Source of the DNA: Saprospiraceae bacterium
GTDB lineage: Bacteria > Bacteroidota > Bacteroidia > Chitinophagales > Saprospiraceae
Direction: 5' to 3'
Length of the DNA: 64,000 bases
Assembly (NCBI GenBank): GCA_016711125.1
Contig: JADJTQ010000005.1
Coordinates: forward strand, 620,001-684,000
Both the position numbers and the translations under genes were made by a program. A model generated the notes under the pieces. That model ran no database searches. It worked only from the letters and a program-made list of their open reading frames with translations, and was not told where the DNA came from. This document shows positions 57,587 to 64,000 of the stretch, in pieces; positions within the stretch are counted from its first letter, which is position 1, and each line of letters starts with the position of its first letter.

Positions 57587-58262
57587 TCAATAATGAGCCC
57601 ATCGGCCATCACCAAAGTGCGATCACATCTTTTTGCCAGATCTTGATTGTGAGTAACAATAACAAATGTTTGATTTAGATCTTTCCTGAGCTGGAAGATT
57701 AATTCATGAATGTCTTCCGAGGTTACGGTATCTAGGTTACCAGTAGGTTCATCGGCGAGCACCACATCTGGATTGTTAATTAGTGACCGCGCAATGGCAA
57801 CGCGTTGTTGCTCCCCCCTGAGAGCTGGTTGGGCTTATGGGTCAGTCTGTCACCAAGGCCCAAATAGCCCAGAAGTTCCTTTGCCCTTTTAGTAGTGGGA
57901 GTTTTGTCTTTACCGGCAATAAATGCCGGAATGCAGACATTTTCTTGTGCGGTGAATTCATGCAAAAGGTGGTGAAACTGGAAAATGAATCCGATATTCT
58001 CGTTGCGAAAAAAGGAAAGTTGTTTGTCATTAAACTGGTTGATACTGATATCGTGATAACTTACTATCCCTTCATCCGGTCGATCAAGTGTACCTAAGAT
58101 ATGGAGCAAGGTGGTCTTTCCAGCACCAGACTTGCCAATGATCGATATGATCTCCCCTGACTTGATGAACACATTGACGCCCTTTAAGACGTGTAGCTTA
58201 CCGTAGTATTTATGAATGTCTTTTGCCTGGATCAATGGTTGAGTCAATGGTGAACAAAGCAT
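57583..58262 (-). pseudogene. lolD: LolD-family lipoprotein-export ABC ATPase, frameshifted
   Basis: ATP-binding subunit of the LolCDE-type transporter that releases lipoproteins from the inner membrane. From ATG 58262: Walker A IIGKSGAGKTTLLHILG, the LDRPDEG segment, and signature LSGG. The frame breaks at the G6 run near 57823. Seven Gs give LSGGEQQRVAIARSLINNPD, continuous with Walker B VVLADEPTGNLD in 57583-57765. Without the fix the ORF is scrambled after LSGG. The 3' end meets the photolyase stop (57586) convergently. Confidence 0.9.
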
Positions 58263-58342
58263 CAAATATAAGACTCGGGGCGGCCAATAATGAAATATCT
58301 TCAACCCGGAATATACATGGACTAGTGAGTACAATAAATTCC

Positions 58343-58350
58343 TACCTTGC
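58343..58350 (+). promoter_or_regulatory. Possible -7 box TACCTTGC
   Basis: Same octamer as at 50432-50439, 42 bp before the glycosyltransferase ATG. Weak. Confidence 0.3.
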
Positions 58351-58391
58351 AAGTTGTTATCAGTGGAAGTCATCGAAACCCACGAATCACC

Positions 58392-59594
58392 ATGCAGATA
58401 CTCCAACTCTGTAAGAAATTTCCATATCCGTTGAAAGATGGCGAATCCATCGCCGTATCGTATCTGGCTCAGGGATTGCATCGGTTGGGGCATGAAATAA
58501 CCCTGCTTGCAATGAACACCACTAAGCATCCGGTGCAGGTCAACAGGATTAAACACAACTTGTCATACTACAAGGCGATTCACCATACCAAGTTGGATAA
58601 TGAAGTGAAGCCATTGCATGCATTTTTAAATCTATTTTCCTCCGATTCTTATAATATCAGTCGATTTGATAATGAAGCTTTTCGTCAGAAGTTGATCAGT
58701 GTTCTCAATCGGCAGAAGTTTGATGTGGTTCAATTGGAATCACTCTATTTGGCTCCATACATTGACGTCATCAGAGAGTGTTCCGATGCTCAGGTGGTGT
58801 TGCGGGCCCATAATGTGGAACATGAGATTTGGGAACGAATGTCTGTTAACGAGCCAACAGCTTTACGCCGTTGGTATTTTGATTATTCTGCCAGGAAACT
58901 TAAGAAATATGAAATCGATCAACTGAGTCAAATCGATCAATTATTGCCCATCTCTCCGATAGATGAGCAAAAGTTCAGGAAATTGGGCTATTGTGGCAAC
59001 TCAGTCGCAGTCCCCATCGGTTTGGATTTGGGTGAGTTTGACTACCGGGAAGTAAAAGGGGGGAGCCCTTTATCGGTTTCTTTTATCGGCTCACTAGACT
59101 GGATGCCGAATATCGAGGCACTGAATTGGTTTATTGAGGCGATTTGGCCGCATCTAAATCTGATTTTCCCGGGACTAAAATTGCATGTAGCGGGTCGAAA
59201 TTGTCCGGACTGGATCAGACAACTGCAGAGTAACAATATCATAATTGAAGGAGAGGTTGAAGACAGTAGAAAGTTTCTCCAGCAACATCCGTTGACCGTG
59301 GTACCACTACTCTCGGGAAGTGGAATGCGGGCTAAAATCATTGAGGCAATGGCCCTTGGAAGGGTAGTGATCACTACGACATTAGGTCTGGAAGGCATCA
59401 ATGCACGAGACAAACATGATGTCTTAATTGCTGATAGTGCTGAAGAATTTATACGAAAATTCCGATTTTGTTACCACCACCAAAAGCATCTGTCAAGGAT
59501 AAGTCAAAATGCCAGAAAACTGATTGAGCAAGATTTTGACCATCTTGCGGTGGCTCGAAGTGTTGAAGAGAGCTACCAGCTCTACAATAAATGA
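58392..59594 (+). CDS. Glycosyltransferase family 4
   Basis: 400 aa from ATG 58392 (MQILQLCKKFPYPLKDGESI); the preceding 45 bp in frame look like untranslated sequence. Two Rossmann domains of the GT-B fold: FPYPLKDGESIAVSYLAQGL in the first, LSVSFIGSLDWMPNIEALNW opening the second and the donor-site VPLLSGSGMRAKIIEAMALG near residue 315. It probably transfers a sugar in surface-polysaccharide synthesis; donor and acceptor unknown. A second, broken family member follows. Confidence 0.9.
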   Translation: MQILQLCKKFPYPLKDGESIAVSYLAQGLHRLGHEITLLAMNTTKHPVQVNRIKHNLSYYKAIHHTKLDNEVKPLHAFLNLFSSDSYNISRFDNEAFRQKLISVLNRQKFDVVQLESLYLAPYIDVIRECSDAQVVLRAHNVEHEIWERMSVNEPTALRRWYFDYSARKLKKYEIDQLSQIDQLLPISPIDEQKFRKLGYCGNSVAVPIGLDLGEFDYREVKGGSPLSVSFIGSLDWMPNIEALNWFIEAIWPHLNLIFPGLKLHVAGRNCPDWIRQLQSNNIIIEGEVEDSRKFLQQHPLTVVPLLSGSGMRAKIIEAMALGRVVITTTLGLEGINARDKHDVLIADSAEEFIRKFRFCYHHQKHLSRISQNARKLIEQDFDHLAVARSVEESYQLYNK

Positions 59595-59774
59595 GGGGAC
59601 AATAGCATGTTTTTTATTTCTTAATTTGTCTATCGAATTGGCGACGCTCAATCATAACCATTCTGAGAGATAGAGAAGCGGATAAAACCCAAAGCAATCC
59701 ATGACTTAACTTGGTCACTCTTGCCATAGTGAGAAAGATGCCTCGCTTTTAATAGGTTATTATCAAAGGAGTGA

Positions 59775-59782
59775 TATTTTTG
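59775..59782 (+). promoter_or_regulatory. -7 box TATTTTTG
   Basis: Matches TAnnTTTG, 30 bp before the start of the next glycosyltransferase. No clear -33 element. Confidence 0.4.
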
Positions 59783-59812
59783 CGCCTTATTACAAAATCG
59801 TAAAAAATCACA

Positions 59813-60973
59813 TTGAAACTCCTGGTCTTATCTTCAAGATTTCCGCTACCATTGGAAAAGGGAGATAAGTTACGCTTGTACCATCAAATCCGTTACCTAT
59901 CCAGGGTACATGAAATCATTCTGGTTTCATTAGCTGAGCAGCCATTTGATAAAAAATTGGTCAAGTCAATGCAAGAATTTTGCCAGGAAATTTACGTCAT
60001 CCCTCACGCGACATGGAACAATTATTTTCATGCTCTTTTAGGTCTACTTCGGGGACTGCCGGTTAATATTGTTATTTTGTCCATAATGCAACACAGAAGA
60101 AAATACATGCCATAATTGAAAAGACCCGGCCCGATGGAATCTACGTGCAACTAGTAAGAATGGCACCTTATGTAGTTGGTCAGAATGCTGGAGAGATGTC
60201 GATTGATTTGATGGATGCCTTTTCGCTCAGATTGCAAGGAGATCTGAACAAGCTGGCCATTTGATGTCTAAGCTCTGGAAGATCGAAGAGAAACTACTCG
60301 CCCGACAGGGAGAAGATGGGCCAAATCATTTAATAATCGATTCATCATTTCTGATACGGATCGTGCATTTCTGCGGGACCAAGGTGTCACGGAATCAATT
60401 GACATCTTGAGAAATGGAGTCGACACAAATTTTTTTAGACCAACGGAGATTGATAAGAAATATGACTTAGTTTTTGTTGGAAATATGAGTTATCATCCTA
60501 ATATATTGGCAGCTCATTATTTGGTGACGGAAATTGCCCCATTGTTACGTGAAGGACTACCCAGTCTAAGCATTTTAATCGCTGGTGCAAATCCTACCCA
60601 TGCCGTGTGGAAGCTTGCTGCAGAAGGTGTCGAGGTTTCGGGTTACGTCACCGATATTAGACATGCGTACGCTTCCGCGAGAATAATTGTTGCTCCGATT
60701 TTTGTGGGTAGTGGTGTGCAAAATAAGATACTTGAGGCCATGGCAATGGAGATACCTTGTGTCACCAGTCCGCAAGTGGTTGAGGCAATAGGGGGCATCA
60801 ACGACCTAGTATTTCAAGCCACGAATCCCGAAGAATACCGGAATCTTATCGAAAAATTATTGTCTGAGCCAGGGGAAAGACTCAAAATGGGTAAGAAATC
60901 AAGGCAATATATCGAAGAGCATCTGAGTTGGGAAATTTGTTGTAAGCCACTTGACAAACTGAATCATGCATAA
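59813..60973 (+). pseudogene. Glycosyltransferase family 4, frameshifted
   Basis: The protein begins KLLVLSSRFPLPLEKGDKLR (no ATG; TTG at 59813). Three single-base deletions, at about 60068 (G), 60240 (A) and 60310, move the frame through IYVQLVRMAPYVVGQ, then HLMSKLWKIEEKLLA, to NNRFIISDTDRAFLRDQGV and the intact last ORF 60407-60973. The last ORF carries the donor domain VFVGNMSYHPNILAAHYLV and IFVGSGVQNKILEAMAME. Reconstructed length is about 388 aa. It is probably paired functionally with 58392-59594. Confidence 0.8.
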
Positions 60974-61009
60974 TTTGTTTACCAATCAAGTTCTTTTGAA
61001 AAAATAATC

Positions 61010-62103
61010 ATGACCAACCTAAATAGCATTGTAGAAGCCGTAGAAGAGATCAAGGCCGGAAAGGTGGTGATAGTGGTCGATGATGAAGACCGGGAGAATG
61101 AAGGAGACTTTATATGCGCTGCCGAATGTGTTACCCCCGAAATCATCAATTTCATGGCCAAGTTTGGGAGGGTTTGATTTGTGCACCGATCACTGAGCAA
61201 AGAGCTAAAGAACTGCAGCTTGATTTAATGGTACAGGAAAGCACAGCATTGCATGCGACGGCATTCACCATTTCAATTGACTACAAAGGTAAAGGTTGCA
61301 CTACCGGAATATCAGCTTATGACCGGGCAACCGGTATCAAAGCATTGGTCGATCCAAAAACCAAACCAGCCGACTTTGGCAGACCAGGTCATATCTTTCC
61401 GTTGAAGGCTAAAAATGGAGGAGTACTAAGAAGGACCGGTCACACCGAAGCAGCAATTGACCTGGCGAGACTAGCGGGGTTTTCAGCAGCAGGTGTGCTG
61501 GTGGAGATTTTGAATGAAGATGGAAGTATGGCACGCCTACCACAATTATTCGAGATCGCAAAACGGCATCAGCTTAGAATCATTTCAATCAAAGATCTGG
61601 TCGCTTACAGAATGTCGACCGAAAGAATCATTTCCAGGGAATTGGAGGTGACTATAGACTCGAAATGGGGTCCTTGCAGAGTAGTCGCTTACAATCAACT
61701 AACTACCGGTGATACCCATCTGGCGATTGTGATGGGCACCTGGAACCAGGACGACATGGTAAGAGTTCATTCTTCGACCGAAACGGGTGATGTACTTGGG
61801 ATTTTATTTGATAATCACAGCATACAATTGCACCAGGCAATGGCCACAATAAAGGAGCAACAAAGTGGAGTACTGTTGTATATGAGGCACAGTGAAAACA
61901 ATAGTATAATACAAAAATTAAAGGAACTTCAAGATTCTTCACAACCTGTAATAAGTGAACAACGAGACTTCGGTGTAGGGGCCCAAATACTTCGAGATCT
62001 GGGGGTTTCAAAGATCAGATTGGTGACAAAGAATCGAAGAAGACGAGTGGCGTTGGACGGATATGGATTAGAAATCATCGAAAATGTACCGCTCGACGAG
62101 TAG
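61010..62103 (+). CDS. ribBA: RibBA-type 3,4-dihydroxy-2-butanone 4-phosphate synthase with a degenerate GTP cyclohydrolase II domain (frameshifted)
   Basis: First steps of riboflavin synthesis. From ATG 61010: VVDDEDRENEGDFICAAEC, the acidic DHBP-synthase loop. A missing G near 61172 breaks MAKFGRGLICAPITEQRA, after which the main ORF continues. GRPGHIFPLKAKNGGVLRRTGHTEAAIDLARLAG is split here: the segment GHTEAAIDLARLAG has the catalytic His. In the C-terminal domain the usual Zn-binding cysteines are absent: RVHSSTETGDVLGILFDNHS stands where C-x-T-G-D-x-x-x-S-x-x-C-D-C is expected. Only the DHBP-synthase half is likely to be active. Confidence 0.9.
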
Positions 62104-62125
62104 TATAGTGTCGAGTTAAATGTAA

Positions 62126-63196
62126 TTAGAACATTGGGCAAGCTCCTCCCTCATCTTCATAGTTACCCAGATAGGTGAGAGACAATTCAAAGGCACCTTG
62201 ACCGGTCTGATACTTGACTATGTCCCGAAGATTAAAGTCATAACTCAAACCAATCAGCAGATCGCCTAAACCTATTCCGATCAGTGCTCCAAAATCATCC
62301 AGTTTGGGAGCTCCCTCAAAATCACGCACTGCAGCCAGCCAACCACCTACATGAAAATTGAGGCATCCGTATGATTGGGTTCGATAATGAAAATGCTGCC
62401 TAATACACCCCGGATTGATTCTCCTTGGTTGACAAGAAGCAGACGGGAGAAATGCTAAGATTATCACTGCTCCTTAAAGTACTTCCTGCGTGGATGGTAT
62501 ATTTTCTCTTCAGTCTGCTGTCTGATCGGTTTTGTTGGCTTTCATCACTGTCTCTTTTGTAGAAAGAAAATTGGGGTTCAAGTAGATGTTGTGCGGAGGC
62601 ACCGACAAAATATTGAGCTGCAGCATTCGTGGCTGACACAAAATTGATTCCGACAGCAACATCGCTAAATCCGAAATTATTGCTTGGTAGGTCTTCTCCG
62701 GTTGCCCCGCTAAAACTATTCACACCATCAAATTGATCTTGGAACACCAGATTTTCGTACAATACATTTCTCTGACCCGTAACCAATTGAGCACCGGCAG
62801 AAATGTACTTTTCTGATTTCGTGCCAGCGTTTTATGAAAGCCACCTGAGATGGCGATCATGTTGGTTGAAAGATCTACCGCACTTGCCTGATCGGTGATA
62901 AATTGAAGGCCAACTCCCGCAGCATCACCACTAAAGGCACCCGAATTAATTTCAAAACGCAGGTCAAGCGCGGCTCCGAAACTGCCTATTGATTGGCCCA
63001 AAGGACCTTTCCATTGATCCCGATAGATTGCGGAGACCCGGTACTTCGCAGCAAAACCTCCCGTGAGCGCTGGATTCAACTGCATGGGAGAGCTATAGTA
63101 TTGTGAAAACTGAAGATCCTGCGCAGGCAACAGAAAAGTTAGAAATGCAAGCACGACTAAGTAAAGGAACTTCAAAGTATTTTGGTTGTCAGACAT
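62126..63196 (-). pseudogene. PorP/SprF-family type IX secretion outer-membrane protein, frameshifted
   Basis: From ATG 63196 a signal peptide (VVLAFLTFLLPAQ) precedes LQFSQYYSSPMQLNPALTGG, the PorP/SprF signature. The frame continues via YISAGAQLVTGQRNVLYENL (62400-62786) to LIGIGLGDLLIGLSYDFNLR in 62126-62467. Frame changes lie near 62820 and 62430. Reconstructed length is about 356 aa. PorP/SprF proteins are outer-membrane beta-barrel partners of the type IX secretion/gliding apparatus, consistent with the sorting domain at 52432. A fusion with additional domains is not seen. Confidence 0.88.
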
Positions 63197-63272
63197 GCAT
63201 TAAACTGCTTTTTGCTTCATTTATTATCAAATACCGCACCCAATTCAGTGCCTTCAAAGACAGCAGGTCTGA

Positions 63273-64000
63273 TTAAATATTCTGAATGATATCATACTGG
63301 GTAATAATGTGGTAATTGCCTGCCTTGTCTTTGGCCACAATAGCTGGGTTCTGCTTGCTGATTACCCGGCTTAGCTCACCAAACGGTGTTTCGATTTCCA
63401 CTTCGGGAAAAGGCGCTCCCATCAGAGAACCTACCGTCGTGTCCTGTGCTCTTTTTTGATCGTCCAGCAGGTACTGAATGACTTGAGTTTCGGTGATTGA
63501 ACCGATGATTTGATCTTCTTTTTTAACCGGCATCTGCGATATGTCGTGTTCACGCATTAAATCGATTACTGACCGGATGTCTTGATGGGCCTCTACATAC
63601 ATAAAGCTTTTCTCCAGCTTGGAATCGATGAGATCTTTAACAGTGAGCTCTCCTTCTAAAAAGCCTCGTTCGCGCATCCAATCATCATTATAGATTTTAC
63701 CTACATAGCGGCTACCATGATCATGAAATATGATTACTACCACGTCATCTTTAGTGAGCCGGTCACTCATTTGCAGCAATCCAGCCATTGCACTGCCAGC
63801 TGAATAACCAAGTAAAATGCCCTCAAGTCTTGCCAGTTTGCGGGCTGCCAGAGCACCGTCTTTGTCCGTTACTTTCTCAAAGTGATCAATGATGCCAAAA
63901 TTGACATTTTTAGGCAGAATGTCTTCACCGATTCCCTCTGTAATGTAAGGGTATATCTCCTTTTCGTCAAAAATGCCTGTTTCATGATATTTTTTAAACA
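63273..64000 (-). CDS. Cystathionine beta-synthase type PLP enzyme with CBS domains (partial)
   Basis: The ORF is open from the right window edge (64000) to the stop at 63273. Visible N-terminal part: EGIGEDILPKNVNFGIIDHF, ARLEGILLGYSAGSAMAGLL, typical of the end of PLP-dependent cysteine/cystathionine synthases. After about 63660 follows a CBS-domain pair (SFMYVEAHQDIRSVIDLMRE; QIIGSITETQVIQYLLDD). Makes cystathionine from serine and homocysteine, or cysteine from O-acetylserine. The lysine-bearing N-terminus is outside the window. CBS pairs usually bind adenosyl ligands. Confidence 0.92.
   Translation of the reverse strand, partial: FKKYHETGIFDEKEIYPYITEGIGEDILPKNVNFGIIDHFEKVTDKDGALAARKLARLEGILLGYSAGSAMAGLLQMSDRLTKDDVVVIIFHDHGSRYVGKIYNDDWMRERGFLEGELTVKDLIDSKLEKSFMYVEAHQDIRSVIDLMREHDISQMPVKKEDQIIGSITETQVIQYLLDDQKRAQDTTVGSLMGAPFPEVEIETPFGELSRVISKQNPAIVAKDKAGNYHIITQYDIIQNI

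Noticed and set aside
58263..58556. N-terminal extension of LolD
   Set aside because: LolD homology starts at MLCSPLTQPLIQ (58262). The extension overlaps the divergent glycosyltransferase start and has no family match.
3422..63196. Programmed ribosomal frameshifting as the explanation for the split genes
   Set aside because: Breaks occur in unrelated genes, in both directions, at arbitrary short runs, without conserved slippery heptamers or stimulatory structures.
1..64000. tRNA or rRNA genes
   Set aside because: I looked for T-arm GTTCRANYC patterns with matching acceptor stems and rRNA core motifs and found none. A covariance-model scan would be decisive.

Overview
The window looks like chromosome of a Bacteroidota member, most likely of the Saprospiria/Lewinella-like lineages. 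Evidence: a PorP/SprF-family type IX secretion outer-membrane protein (62126-63196), a secreted Ig-like protein with a gliding-motility/CHU C-terminal sorting domain (52432-54522), futalosine-route menaquinone genes (mqnE, mqnA), many lipoproteins, few Shine-Dalgarno sequences, and TAnnTTTG promoter -7 boxes. The lineage below phylum is inference. I see no rRNA, tRNA or CRISPR array.

Layout. 1-3 kb: edge of a probable methionine adenosyltransferase, then an overlapping mlaE-mlaF-mlaD lipid-transport operon. 3-10 kb: two universal stress proteins, a Tyr/Trp/His-rich exported protein, a HAD phosphatase/HerA ATPase/C-terminal-domain protein read in three ORFs, a flavodoxin-like protein and a DUF2254 membrane protein. 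11-21 kb: sugar-acid metabolism, with a minus-strand run kdgK / LarA-like / gnd, a second LarA-family protein, two aldo-keto reductases and a PNPOx-like protein. 21-33 kb: a secreted polysaccharide-related block (heparinase II/III-like protein, Rid-like protein, a 756-aa unknown exported protein and a LamG protein of about 1,170 aa). 33-35 kb: a group II intron. 36-41 kb: lipoprotein PQQ alcohol dehydrogenase with fused cytochrome c, two tiny coupled membrane proteins, and an IS4-type element. 41-46 kb: metzincin protease, an NHL-like exported protein, a PIG-L deacetylase, then a gene-poor repeat-rich stretch. 46-51 kb: mqnE, mqnA, a Mg-chelatase/MoxR-type ATPase and a YrdC/Sua5 protein. 52-64 kb: the type IX cargo protein, a lipoprotein/SCO/cytochrome c operon, a photolyase, lolD, two glycosyltransferases, ribBA, porP and a cystathionine beta-synthase running off the right edge.

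The dominant oddity is that about fifteen otherwise well-conserved genes are broken by single-base changes, nearly all inside or beside short homopolymers. By my frame bookkeeping roughly twenty are deletions and five are insertions, and adding or removing one base restores a family-like sequence at most junctions. That pattern fits uncorrected sequencing error better than decay, so entries marked as frameshifted should be read as probably intact genes in the organism. Broken genes are given either as one spanning entry or as separate pieces that are cross-referenced.

Functionally the window mixes housekeeping (MCE transport, menaquinone, riboflavin, LolD, YrdC) with accessory carbohydrate degradation and sugar-acid metabolism. 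The best candidates for undescribed biology are the two large secreted proteins at 26951-32849, the LarA paralog lacking the usual cofactor-anchoring lysine, the HAD-HerA fusion protein, and the short transcription unit ending in a strong hairpin at 46018-46056.
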